A stretch of 64,000 nt of DNA, from the NCBI RefSeq assembly GCF_011602085.1, contig NZ_JAAONY010000002.1, positions 1 through 64,000 on the forward strand, given 5' to 3'. Positions 54,734-63,849 of the stretch are shown in pieces. Numbering within the stretch: position 1 is the stretch's first letter; every line of letters begins with the position of its first letter. This stretch comes from Pseudoteredinibacter isoporae (GTDB taxonomy: Bacteria > Pseudomonadota > Gammaproteobacteria > Pseudomonadales > Cellvibrionaceae). The notes beneath the pieces were generated by a model. It saw only the letters and a program-made list of their open reading frames with translations. It made no database searches and was not told where the DNA came from. Made by a program: the position numbers and the translations under genes.

Positions 54734-56044
54734 CTAAGGGTACATGGTTGAGAGTAAACGCTGGGCCAAACTGGCAAAGCGGGTTTGCTGGAAGGCTGAC
54801 TCACTGGCTAAAGAACCATAAAAGCTGTCCATTAAGTTCGCGTATCGCTCACTTTGATCCAAGGCGAGTGTCAAGGTTTCCACAGCAAGGAAAGCCTGTT
54901 CAGCACTGGTGTAATCTCGATACTGTCCAGCTGCACTTTTGGTCAAAATGCGCTTACGCAATTCGCTGATTTCATTGCGATTGTAATTTCTAAGCAGCAT
55001 ATCTTCCATGCCAGCGAGTTGATTCAATAATTGCTTGGACGCATTGCGCAATGTTGCAATATCTTTGCGTGAAGCCACATGCAAACCCCGAGACAGCTGC
55101 AATAAACCCTGGGCCGCTTCCTGATCGCGAATAAAGCTAATACCAATCAGCATTTGCAGGGCCGAATCATTCAAGCGCAAGTCACCGGGCTTCAAACCCA
55201 CTTCGATGCTGGTCTGCCGCCAGTTTTTCTTATCCATTGGATGGTGGCAGGCGTGACAGTCATAAAAAGACAGTTCCGGAATTAAACCATTCGCTGTCAG
55301 TAAATGGCTGTTGTACAACTCAAGGGTTTGTTTCGCGGTATAGTAAACGCCAGCAACCCACATGGTAACGGATTCAATCTGCCCCTTGCGTTCAAGATAA
55401 TCTTTATCAACCACGTAGTGTGCAGGTTGGTTGGCGGTAAAGGTTTCCAGTTCAAACGCCAACCTTGGGTGCCCCGCACCCATGATGCGATGGGTGGCAA
55501 ATTTATCTTTGGTACCAAGATGACAGGACAAACACATTTCAGCTCTGGGCTTGGGAGACTCCGTGGGGTACATCCCAGCTTTTAAATTCTCGGCATGGGT
55601 TACGCCTTTTTTATAATGGCTGTCCAACCAGTTTTCACTGCCGCCGTGGCAAGCCTCACAACCAACCCCATCACGGATAACAAACTTGGGGCCGCGTTGG
55701 CTTTGGGGCACATTGTCCGCATGACAGTCCAGACAAATATCCGCAGTATGCGCCGAGGCCAAACCAAGGTTTTTGGCCATGCGCTTTGATTCGGCATTAA
55801 ACAGAATCTTATAGGCCTTGGAGTGCAAGTCTTCGCGACTCCAGGTGCGATATTCATTAAGCAAGGCATAGGAGTTGGCATCCGGTGCCGGTTTGCCGTG
55901 GCAAACACTGGAAGCGCAGGTCGCAACCCCCATGTGTTTATGGGGCCCGGTAATGGTATTTTTCTCAGCCATTACCGAGCTACTGCTTCCAAGGACCAGA
56001 AGGCCAAAGAGATATACGGGCAGTCTTAACATACTTATTTTCAT
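54734..56044 (-). CDS. Cytochrome c554-like multiheme periplasmic protein
   Basis: 436 aa with a signal peptide (about 1-26). Four classical haem c motifs are seen: CLDCH, CEACH, CLSCH and CHACH (about residues 105-265). A fifth, CASSVCH near residue 43, has four residues between the cysteines (CX4CH) and belongs to the VATCASSVCHGK segment typical of the cytochrome c554 family. The C-terminal 170 residues are helical and haem-free. It begins 2 bp after the decaheme gene stop. The likely role is periplasmic electron carrier between the decaheme protein and the inner membrane or quinol pool. Confidence 0.85.
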   Translation of the reverse strand: MKISMLRLPVYLFGLLVLGSSSSVMAEKNTITGPHKHMGVATCASSVCHGKPAPDANSYALLNEYRTWSREDLHSKAYKILFNAESKRMAKNLGLASAHTADICLDCHADNVPQSQRGPKFVIRDGVGCEACHGGSENWLDSHYKKGVTHAENLKAGMYPTESPKPRAEMCLSCHLGTKDKFATHRIMGAGHPRLAFELETFTANQPAHYVVDKDYLERKGQIESVTMWVAGVYYTAKQTLELYNSHLLTANGLIPELSFYDCHACHHPMDKKNWRQTSIEVGLKPGDLRLNDSALQMLIGISFIRDQEAAQGLLQLSRGLHVASRKDIATLRNASKQLLNQLAGMEDMLLRNYNRNEISELRKRILTKSAAGQYRDYTSAEQAFLAVETLTLALDQSERYANLMDSFYGSLASESAFQQTRFASLAQRLLSTMYP

Positions 56045-56046
56045 GC

Positions 56047-59000
56047 TTAATCTTCTTTGTCTTTTACCGTCCAGACTTTGCCGGATTTGTCTTTATACAG
56101 CTTGTTGATTTCTTCTTTATTCAATGGTCTTGAACCACGACGACCGAACACCGCCACCTGACCACCGCTTTCATCCACTGCACGATCACGTTCCAGTGCG
56201 CGGGACAAGCCCAATGCAGGTTTATCCGTTTGATAATGGGCAATCAAGTGCGGATTCGGTTTCGGACTAAAACCATAAAATTTCGGCTGAATCTCCGGAG
56301 AAGTCAGCTGGAGAACCTTCATACCACCGGCACCATCGGCAATATAGGCAAACAAAGAAGCGTTGGTGCTGGCAACCACAACATCCTGGGAATCCACCAG
56401 CTTGCCACCCGCATTAAACATTTGCTCAACTTTCATCGCTTTGGGTTTTTCGATATCGATGATCGCCAAGCCTTCACGCCCTGCCGCTACGTATGCATAG
56501 GTACGTGCAATAAAGACTTTCTGAGCATCGGCCAACGGAATCGTGTTATTGGCGACCACACTGGCTTTTTCAGGGTCGGTAATATCAATGACTTTTAGGC
56601 CGTCGGCATCTGTAACAAACAGATAACGGAACTGCACTGCGGATGCACGACCATCGTTCAGTGGCGTAACCGAAACCAATTTCGGGCTCATTGGCTGATC
56701 GATATCTACGATAACTAATCCGGCATCCGCCATGATGTAGAGGTAATGGCCACCGATACTGATATGGCGTGCACCTTTGAGAATGCCTTTCTCATTCCAG
56801 GTCAAAGCACGTTCCAGAAAGTTGTTGCGTGGCTCGCCGTCTGCCAGGGTATCGACGTTCACCAGAATCAAACCTTCTTCCGAATCAGTCACAAACAGAT
56901 AGTGATACAGCGGATGCATGGGTTGTTCCATATTGGTGACGCGCATCAGCTCACCCACATTACGCGCAGGTGCCACCGGCTGAGTGGTTGGCATCAAAAT
57001 ACAAGTCGCGTTTTTACTTGGAACGTTCGGATTATGACCCAGCGGACTGAATGGTGCAGAAATGATTCGCTGCGATACTCCTTTGTTGTCGATCGACGCA
57101 ATATCAAACACGCGCATCCCCTGTTTACCCGCAGCGGTAAAGAGGTATTCTCCACGCATTTGCAAACAGGCACTGCGACCGGAACTGTGCTTGTAACCGT
57201 TCGCCAATTTCTGGCCCGCATCCTGATGGGCTTTATACCAATCCGGATAGGCGTATTTGTGCAGATAACTGCCGCGAACCGCCTGAGGTTCATCCCACTC
57301 GGTAACTTCAACGCCCACCACTTCACCGTCGCCACCTACCCAGGCAAAGCGGCCGACGAAATCAATAAACTTGGTGCCTACGCCCAAGGTCTGGGTGAAG
57401 ATCGCGTTATTATCTTCGGTGTTCGCCAAGTGGCAATCACTGCAGGTTTTGGTTTCTGTTTTACGCACCGTATGCGGGAAATGCGGATTAATCGCCTGTG
57501 AGCTGAAGCCACTGGACGACACAGGGGGCTGCTGAATATAAATGCGTTCGCGGTTTGAATTGGTTGAAGACAACACCAACGCCGAGGTCGAACGAATCGG
57601 TGCGTACTTGCCACCCTTATGCTGTTCACGTTTACCAATCATAAAGATCTGGTCACGGGAAACCTGTGGATTATAAGTCGCGTAGTTTCGCGTTTCGCCG
57701 CCTTCATAATGATGGCGATCAGTTTTGGCGTTCGCCTCAATCGGCAAGTGACAACCACCACAACTTGTTGTCCAGGCCGTGTGACAGGTATAGCACTCCA
57801 TATTTTCATAGGTATGTGCACGTTGATCTTCCGGCACATCTTCGCCCCAGTTTTGCTTCGTCGTATCTTTCGACATCAACTTCGCACGAGCGGCTTTTTC
57901 GTTATAGCCAGGATGCCCCTTGCTCACACTGTCTTTAACCAGACTCAATTCCCATTCCAAGCCTGGCGTCACCAGTGAACGTTGAATCAACTTGCCATCC
58001 ATCCACTCGAAGCGAAGTTGCCCGTCCGGGTTACGCAACACAGACAGGTCTGCACCCTTACCCAGTTTTGCCGGGCCAGAGGTTAACAAGTTCGGATAAC
58101 GGTCTGCACTGCCGTGACAGTCGATACAAGCGATCTCAACAGCGGCCGCAACCTCACCATAAATGTGTCCGTTGCCGTGGTTATCCTGAGAAAAGTGGCA
58201 GTCGGAACAATGCATACCGACGTCCGCGTGGATGGACGACATATGAACGGCTTTCTTAAACTTGTCCGGATCTTCGTCAGAAACAATATTGTTTTCTGCA
58301 TCCAGTAAATTACCTTTGCGGTCGCGCTTGAAGATGGCACGGAAGTTCCAGCCGTGACCGTGATAGTCAGCAAACTGGGTATCGTTCAATTCGGAATTCA
58401 GGGACGACACTTCTTTCAGGAATTCTACGTCCGCCCACTTTCCGCGAGGCGCCGCACCTTCCGGGTTGCGATCCAGAACTTTGCGCTTCATGGCCTCGGA
58501 TGGGTATTGCTGTTCCTCTGGCCACATGGCCGGCGCATCCGATTCATAATCCCACATGGTGTAACCGAGATAGGTATTCATAAACATATTCGGCTGGTGC
58601 ATGTGGCAAATCATGCATTGGCTGCTCGGTACAGCTCGGCTGAACTGGTGTGTGAGCGGATGGCCAGACTCATCTTTCGGAATCGTCGGATCGACCGTTT
58701 GGGTCTTACCCGTGTGACCAAACTTCGCATAAGGGCCGGAGTGTTTCGGATCACGGTCGTTGGCATAGACCACGTGACAGGAAGTACAGCCCGAATGACG
58801 ATAATCACCCGGCTGATCATTTGTGCCCATAAACCACAGGAACGGGTCATTCAATCGGGTTTTGTGGATATTAATCAGAGGCACAGAAATACGCGCACCG
58901 GTGCCCGGGCCTCGGTTTGACTGACGGAAATCCGGGCGCCCCGGCTCTTCCAATCGCTGAATTAATCCCAGGCTATTCGGGATACCCGTTTCTGGAAACA

Positions 59001-59817
59001 GGTTAGTAATGTTTCGACCACCACGTTCAAACACACGGAAAATATCGCCAGGTTGAACCGTTTCCCAATTCGGTAGTGGATACAGTGCAGCAACAATACC
59101 TTTGGCCGCCATTTCAGGAGTGACTTCTGTAGGCCCTTTCAAGCCGGTTGCTTCGCCTTCACGGCTGTAGGACTCACCCAAGAGATATTGCTTAAAAGGC
59201 AAAATACCGTTGTTATAGGAAGCCCCACCCCACAGCATGGCGCCGGTTGCGTGCAAGCTGCGTTCGGACGCCAAAATAATGTTCATGTGACAGGCGCCGC
59301 AGGACTCGCGAGCCACGCGCAAATCACCCGGGTTAATAAAACGAATAAATTCCGGGGCTTCTTTATTCAGCAAGGTATAGGTGCGCTCCGGGTTCGCGGA
59401 GCTTGGGTAGTTCCACAGATCCGGGTAGCGAGGCAAAACATGGGCTTGTTCGCGCAGACGCGCATAGGCTTCATCACCCGGACTTTCCTGCTGACGCACG
59501 ATACTGGAATCACCACCATGACAATCTACGCAAGCCAACTGAATAGCCGGATTATTGTGCATGTTTTTACTGTCAGACTCGGTATGGCAACTGACACAGC
59601 CTTCGTTTTTCTGTGTAACCAGTTCCGGGCTTTGTGAGGCGGGCGCATTCGCCGCCGTAACATAATCACGCTCAACCGGTTTGGGACCGCCAACCGCCCA
59701 AACGATAGAGGGAAGCAACAGCAAACTGAAAGCCAGAAGGCACTTGGTCAGGCGCCTCTTGACCGAATTATCCGGGTTGAAAACAGTTTTTGCGCACATG
59801 GCTTTATCCATTCCCAT
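56047..59817 (-). CDS. Decaheme cytochrome c fused to LVIVD-repeat beta-propeller
   Basis: About 1256 aa. ATG 59817 is preferred; a GTG one codon earlier and an ATG two codons later are possible, and the ribosome site (AAGGA) is rather far. Signal peptide ends near VWA (about 42). Ten CXXCH motifs (CVSCH, CVDCH, CGACH, CTSCH, CMICH, CSDCH, CIDCH, CYTCH, CGGCH, CSDCH) fall at about 75-797. From about 880 the protein changes to repeats of the LVIVD type: GMRVFDIASI, GLILVNVDTL, GLVIVDIDQPMSP, GLKVIDITDPEKA, GLAIIDIEKPK and GMKVLQLTSPE, which form a propeller. Both halves are in one open frame without interruption. It should be exported, and with the adjacent barrel may pass electrons across the outer membrane. 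I know no described protein with this exact layout. Confidence 0.9.
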   Translation of the reverse strand: MGMDKAMCAKTVFNPDNSVKRRLTKCLLAFSLLLLPSIVWAVGGPKPVERDYVTAANAPASQSPELVTQKNEGCVSCHTESDSKNMHNNPAIQLACVDCHGGDSSIVRQQESPGDEAYARLREQAHVLPRYPDLWNYPSSANPERTYTLLNKEAPEFIRFINPGDLRVARESCGACHMNIILASERSLHATGAMLWGGASYNNGILPFKQYLLGESYSREGEATGLKGPTEVTPEMAAKGIVAALYPLPNWETVQPGDIFRVFERGGRNITNLFPETGIPNSLGLIQRLEEPGRPDFRQSNRGPGTGARISVPLINIHKTRLNDPFLWFMGTNDQPGDYRHSGCTSCHVVYANDRDPKHSGPYAKFGHTGKTQTVDPTIPKDESGHPLTHQFSRAVPSSQCMICHMHQPNMFMNTYLGYTMWDYESDAPAMWPEEQQYPSEAMKRKVLDRNPEGAAPRGKWADVEFLKEVSSLNSELNDTQFADYHGHGWNFRAIFKRDRKGNLLDAENNIVSDEDPDKFKKAVHMSSIHADVGMHCSDCHFSQDNHGNGHIYGEVAAAVEIACIDCHGSADRYPNLLTSGPAKLGKGADLSVLRNPDGQLRFEWMDGKLIQRSLVTPGLEWELSLVKDSVSKGHPGYNEKAARAKLMSKDTTKQNWGEDVPEDQRAHTYENMECYTCHTAWTTSCGGCHLPIEANAKTDRHHYEGGETRNYATYNPQVSRDQIFMIGKREQHKGGKYAPIRSTSALVLSSTNSNRERIYIQQPPVSSSGFSSQAINPHFPHTVRKTETKTCSDCHLANTEDNNAIFTQTLGVGTKFIDFVGRFAWVGGDGEVVGVEVTEWDEPQAVRGSYLHKYAYPDWYKAHQDAGQKLANGYKHSSGRSACLQMRGEYLFTAAGKQGMRVFDIASIDNKGVSQRIISAPFSPLGHNPNVPSKNATCILMPTTQPVAPARNVGELMRVTNMEQPMHPLYHYLFVTDSEEGLILVNVDTLADGEPRNNFLERALTWNEKGILKGARHISIGGHYLYIMADAGLVIVDIDQPMSPKLVSVTPLNDGRASAVQFRYLFVTDADGLKVIDITDPEKASVVANNTIPLADAQKVFIARTYAYVAAGREGLAIIDIEKPKAMKVEQMFNAGGKLVDSQDVVVASTNASLFAYIADGAGGMKVLQLTSPEIQPKFYGFSPKPNPHLIAHYQTDKPALGLSRALERDRAVDESGGQVAVFGRRGSRPLNKEEINKLYKDKSGKVWTVKDKED

Positions 59818-59889
59818 CACTTAATCACTTTTTCCTTGCTGTTCACAAGCAACTTTCGGCTTGCTTGGCTCTCTATACGGAGCGTTGAA

Positions 59890-61821
59890 TTAATAGGTCA
59901 ACACCAGGTTGAACAATAATGAATGTTGGGTTTCATCACCAAACAGTTGCTCAAAACCTTTGCCGGGCAGCAGCGCTGCGTAGGAAAGGCGTGCAACAAT
60001 GTTTTGACTCATAAACGGGCGATAGATAAGGGACAGCGACACATCGGTCCCGATCGACTCATCGACATTTGCCTGCTGCCTTGCAACTTCCAAAACTTCC
60101 GTTTGATCAAACCACAACTGATTCACATTCACCGAAGCGCGCAGCTCCGGCAGTATGTCAAAGTCTGCACCGGCACCAATTAAACGAACCCCGGGATTGG
60201 TGAAGTTCGACTGGCCGTGTTCTTTGGACGCTCGCAGATTATTCAATAAACCATTACGCGTCGATAACGTTACCTTACCGCCAGCAACCAACGGTACGCC
60301 CTGCCTCAACCAATAGCTGGTATCAGCACCGGCAAACTGCGGATTTTCAAAAATCGCATCAAAACCGTTTTCTTCGTCATCGAAGGGGTTATCGTCGCCA
60401 GAAGCCCATAAAAATGAACCCCTCAGGCGAATCCAGTCAAAGTCCGCACCCACTTCAGCAGCGGCAAAAAAGGAACGAATATCGGTTCGCTGACTAACAA
60501 AAGGACCACGATTCTGCTCACCCAATGCGGCGTACAAAGAGTGGGTCAAATTGATACGCCCAAAGTGGCCGTCCGAGCTGAAGCCCAGATAGGTCACGTC
60601 GTAATTACGGAAACGCTCAAAGCCCAAAGAGGCCGGACGCTGGATAATGTCATTCACATCGTAGAAAAATTCGTCTTCCCGATTGCGATTGTGCACGATG
60701 GAAAATTGGGAGAAGTGACCCAGGGCAATCAGATCCTGCCAGATGACATTGGCAATAAAAACATCGTCTTCACGCGGTGCTTTACCAATATCATTCAAGC
60801 CGCTGTTGGTGTCTTTTTCCAAACGACGGAACCAGGCCAGATTGTATTGAATTCGGTTATTGTCCCGAATACCAAACAGGCGAACACCCAGTTGGTTATC
60901 CTGAAACAGGAAGCCCCGGAAATCATTATTGAAGGGCTGAATACCAACGCGAATACTGTCAAAGTCGTAGTTATCTGACACATTGCGCAAATGCACATCA
61001 ATAAAGGCACCCTGGATACCGACAAAGCTGTCGTCCCGTCGGACCCCGCGCTCAGGGTTGGCGTTAATGGCTGCGAGTTCATTCACCACCGTGTGGTTAA
61101 AGTTGAACACAGGAATAAAACGGAACTCATAATCGGGTGGACGGAAGACGGTGTCGCCTTTGTAATACACGAATTCCATTGCCACCTGCTGGATAACCGA
61201 ATGCTGTTCGGTGTTGCCCAACAAATCAATATCACCAGTATCGGCAGTCGTTTGCAGCCCCACAGGGGTTACAACCTTGCGGCCTTCGTATATCGTGTCG
61301 GAAATAATGCCCAGATTGAAAAACCAATCATCATGCAGGGGCACGTCGCCCTTTAAGGTGTTTCGGTTGTAAGGGTCCCACCAGTTATCGGTGTAACCAA
61401 TAGCCTCCACGATGCGCCAACGATCGGGAAAAACGATACTGTCTTCAAAGTCACTGACACGTGGGCGTGGAACCGGCGATTCTTCAACATCTTCACGCAA
61501 TACGGTGAAGGTTTGCTCTTCTTTTAATCGAGCGTCATTAACAGCACCGGGTGCGCGGCGTCTTGGCTTTCCATCAACCACCGTTTCAACAATTTTATCG
61601 TCTGCATCCGGTAATTGACTGCAGTCCACCTGTCCGCCCGGACGGCGGCGACGTTTCGCCTTATTGGCCGCCTGCGCAGCTTCGCATTCCTGTCGGGTTT
61701 GCTGTGCCTGTGCATGGCTCGTGCTGGCAAACGGTAACTGCAATACCGTTGATACAACCAGCGAGCAAACCGCTGTCTGAGCTATAGCAAAACCAAGATT
61801 GCGCGTTCGGTTCCTTGCCAT
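59890..61821 (-). CDS. Outer-membrane beta-barrel protein of cytochrome locus
   Basis: 643 aa. The long signal peptide ends near SHAQA (about 39). A basic N-terminal stretch follows, with Cys46, Cys67 and the clusters KAKRRRRPGG and GKPRRRAPG. A long run of alternating beta strands extends from about 150 to the C-terminus FNLVLTY, whose terminal aromatic is the usual barrel insertion signal. Segments such as FRFIPVFNFNHTVVNELAA and RFRNYDVTYLGFSSDGHF suit a large porin-like barrel (perhaps 16 or more strands). The position between a double-GlcG lipoprotein and a decaheme cytochrome gene suggests a structural porin for an electron conduit. It is not obviously MtrB: no CXXC near the start. Confidence 0.82.
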   Translation of the reverse strand: MARNRTRNLGFAIAQTAVCSLVVSTVLQLPFASTSHAQAQQTRQECEAAQAANKAKRRRRPGGQVDCSQLPDADDKIVETVVDGKPRRRAPGAVNDARLKEEQTFTVLREDVEESPVPRPRVSDFEDSIVFPDRWRIVEAIGYTDNWWDPYNRNTLKGDVPLHDDWFFNLGIISDTIYEGRKVVTPVGLQTTADTGDIDLLGNTEQHSVIQQVAMEFVYYKGDTVFRPPDYEFRFIPVFNFNHTVVNELAAINANPERGVRRDDSFVGIQGAFIDVHLRNVSDNYDFDSIRVGIQPFNNDFRGFLFQDNQLGVRLFGIRDNNRIQYNLAWFRRLEKDTNSGLNDIGKAPREDDVFIANVIWQDLIALGHFSQFSIVHNRNREDEFFYDVNDIIQRPASLGFERFRNYDVTYLGFSSDGHFGRINLTHSLYAALGEQNRGPFVSQRTDIRSFFAAAEVGADFDWIRLRGSFLWASGDDNPFDDEENGFDAIFENPQFAGADTSYWLRQGVPLVAGGKVTLSTRNGLLNNLRASKEHGQSNFTNPGVRLIGAGADFDILPELRASVNVNQLWFDQTEVLEVARQQANVDESIGTDVSLSLIYRPFMSQNIVARLSYAALLPGKGFEQLFGDETQHSLLFNLVLTY

Positions 61822-61833
61822 CGTCTCTATCCC

Positions 61834-63849
61834 CTACTTTCCTGCGCAAACATTTTGTTCATCACTGCCAATAAATGGCGTTTGAGGACAACTGATGTAG
61901 CGCAGACGTGTGCCTTTCGGCGTCAGTGTATCGGCCCGGATTTCCGGTGGTGCATTGTTAAAACTGCCGTTCATTTTCTCAGCCGCACGATGGACACCCA
62001 GGAAAGCAATCATGTCATCCTGATCTACACCATCACCGGAAATTCCAATACCGCCGACCAGAGTATTGCCTTTATAAATAGGCACACTGCCCGGGAAAAT
62101 CTGAATGCCGTTGGCAACATTGTTTCCGGCACTACTTGCCGTTCCACCAAACGGAACACCGACACAATTCGGACCAACATCTTCTGCTTGCAATCCGGCG
62201 ACGTGTAATAAATGGCTGACCACGGCATTCATTGCCAAATCCAGTTGCAGTCCGGTTGAAAACGGGCTCCACTCGCCTGCCGGCTTACTCAGTGGCCCTG
62301 GAGGCGCATTATCAATACCGTCTGGATAAAACGGTCTGGACAGGTTACCGCCAGCCCGGTCTGAAAACGCGATGCCATTACGCAACGCTGAACTGTCTTC
62401 CAGAAAATCCGCCAGCGCTTGCACATAGTTGGCAATATCGATTTCACGTTTGGGACTCAAATCCGGATTCAAATATTGGGTCAGCGGAAGGTTTTGTAGG
62501 AAATCCGCCGCACCGGTAGAAGAAAAGAACGCCGCTGTACGGGCTTTCTGTAAAGACACATCGGCACCGAAAATAGGCGCATCGCGTGTCCGCGCCATAC
62601 CGAGCACATCGCCATTGGCATCCACCACTGAAATAGTTACCCTCGCCTGGGTACTCAGTGGGCGGCGAATCTGTGCCCGCGCTTGATTGGCTACGCCCAG
62701 GGCTTCATCGATAATGGCCTGTACTTCTTCGGCACTTAACTCGGTGCCTGCGGTTGGAGGAAACCGGTCTTGCCCGGCGGCATCCACAAACACAAACGCG
62801 TCACGACCGGGATACGTTGTGGTATCCGCACGAATCCCGGAATCGGCCTGGCCAAAAGCTCGGCCATCACGCAATGGGACATCGAGATAATCCGGTACAG
62901 TGATGTATTGACCATCACTCGCGGTTAATGCTGCCGCACCACCTGGGGTCGCCGTCAGTTGACTGTATTCCACATCGCTGTAGCGCAACACCTTGCCATC
63001 AACGGTGATTCGATCTCCGCGACGATCAACAGGCGCTTCAAAACCCACCGTCGCGGCCAGCGCGATGAGTTCATCCTGATCCATATCGGAATCAGTGATG
63101 ACTTTATCAATGGTGTAAATAAAATCACCCGCAATTACGCCTACGCCACCGACCGGTACATTATCTTTGTACAGGGGAAAACCACCGGGGTCGGCAGACA
63201 AACCCAATGGAGATTGCTTGGGGCCAATGCCTGGAACCGAGTTATCGAGCGTAAAATCCGAGCAGGCAAACTGACTGAACTGTACACCAAATAATGGGCC
63301 GGCCGGTTGGACTCGTTCGCCCGGGTTAAAGTGTTCCTGAACAATCTGGTTCGCTACGCGGCTGCTGAAAGCATTGCCTTCGGTTGACAGATAAGCTCCG
63401 GTAATCGCTTTTGAAATAGCAGCGAGTGCATCAGCACCTACAGCAAGGGGCAGCTCAATGTTTTCCAGGCCGCCGTCAATATCACTTGGTCCAGTATTAT
63501 TCGTGGAGATCAGCAGCGATTTACTGGTATCGATGTCCGCCGTGCGGTACACCGCGAGCACATTGCCGACTCGATCTACAACCGCAATAGTAGCCGCAAC
63601 GCCCAATGCTTTGGCTTCTGCAACAGCCTGCTGGACAACAACTTCGACTTCAGCACTGCGCAGGAACGAGTCAGCCGTAGCACAGCCACCCTCGCACACA
63701 ACCGGTGGCGGAGGGGGTGGTGGCGTTGGGGTTCCCTGATTGGGCGCGGTACCGGATCCCCCGCCGCCACCGCCACAGCTTAACAAGCTGAGAGAGGCAG
63801 CGGCCAAGAGCCATTGTTTAAGACTGAATCCTTTACGGCTTAATCTCAT
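61834..63849 (-). CDS. Lipoprotein with two GlcG/HbpS-type domains
   Basis: 671 aa from ATG 63849, which overlaps the preceding cytochrome stop (ATGA); an open frame reaches 29 codons further up, but there it lies inside that cytochrome in another frame. Lipobox LLSC (Cys25), then a Gly run and a Thr/Pro-rich linker. GlcG/HbpS domain 1 (about 65-220) has VVVQQAVAEAKALGVAATIA, VVDRVGNVLAVYR and DALAAISKAITGAYLSTEG. Domain 2 (about 375-480 and on) has EVQAIIDEALGVANQARAQI, SVVDANGDVLGMARTRDAPI and ARTAAFFSSTG. The family includes haem-binding HbpS of Streptomyces. Near the C-terminus VGGIGISGDGVDQDDMIAF is also family-like. It is probably a surface or periplasmic haem-binding or scaffold lipoprotein of the cytochrome complex. 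Confidence 0.82.
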   Translation of the reverse strand: MRLSRKGFSLKQWLLAAASLSLLSCGGGGGGSGTAPNQGTPTPPPPPPPVVCEGGCATADSFLRSAEVEVVVQQAVAEAKALGVAATIAVVDRVGNVLAVYRTADIDTSKSLLISTNNTGPSDIDGGLENIELPLAVGADALAAISKAITGAYLSTEGNAFSSRVANQIVQEHFNPGERVQPAGPLFGVQFSQFACSDFTLDNSVPGIGPKQSPLGLSADPGGFPLYKDNVPVGGVGVIAGDFIYTIDKVITDSDMDQDELIALAATVGFEAPVDRRGDRITVDGKVLRYSDVEYSQLTATPGGAAALTASDGQYITVPDYLDVPLRDGRAFGQADSGIRADTTTYPGRDAFVFVDAAGQDRFPPTAGTELSAEEVQAIIDEALGVANQARAQIRRPLSTQARVTISVVDANGDVLGMARTRDAPIFGADVSLQKARTAAFFSSTGAADFLQNLPLTQYLNPDLSPKREIDIANYVQALADFLEDSSALRNGIAFSDRAGGNLSRPFYPDGIDNAPPGPLSKPAGEWSPFSTGLQLDLAMNAVVSHLLHVAGLQAEDVGPNCVGVPFGGTASSAGNNVANGIQIFPGSVPIYKGNTLVGGIGISGDGVDQDDMIAFLGVHRAAEKMNGSFNNAPPEIRADTLTPKGTRLRYISCPQTPFIGSDEQNVCAGK

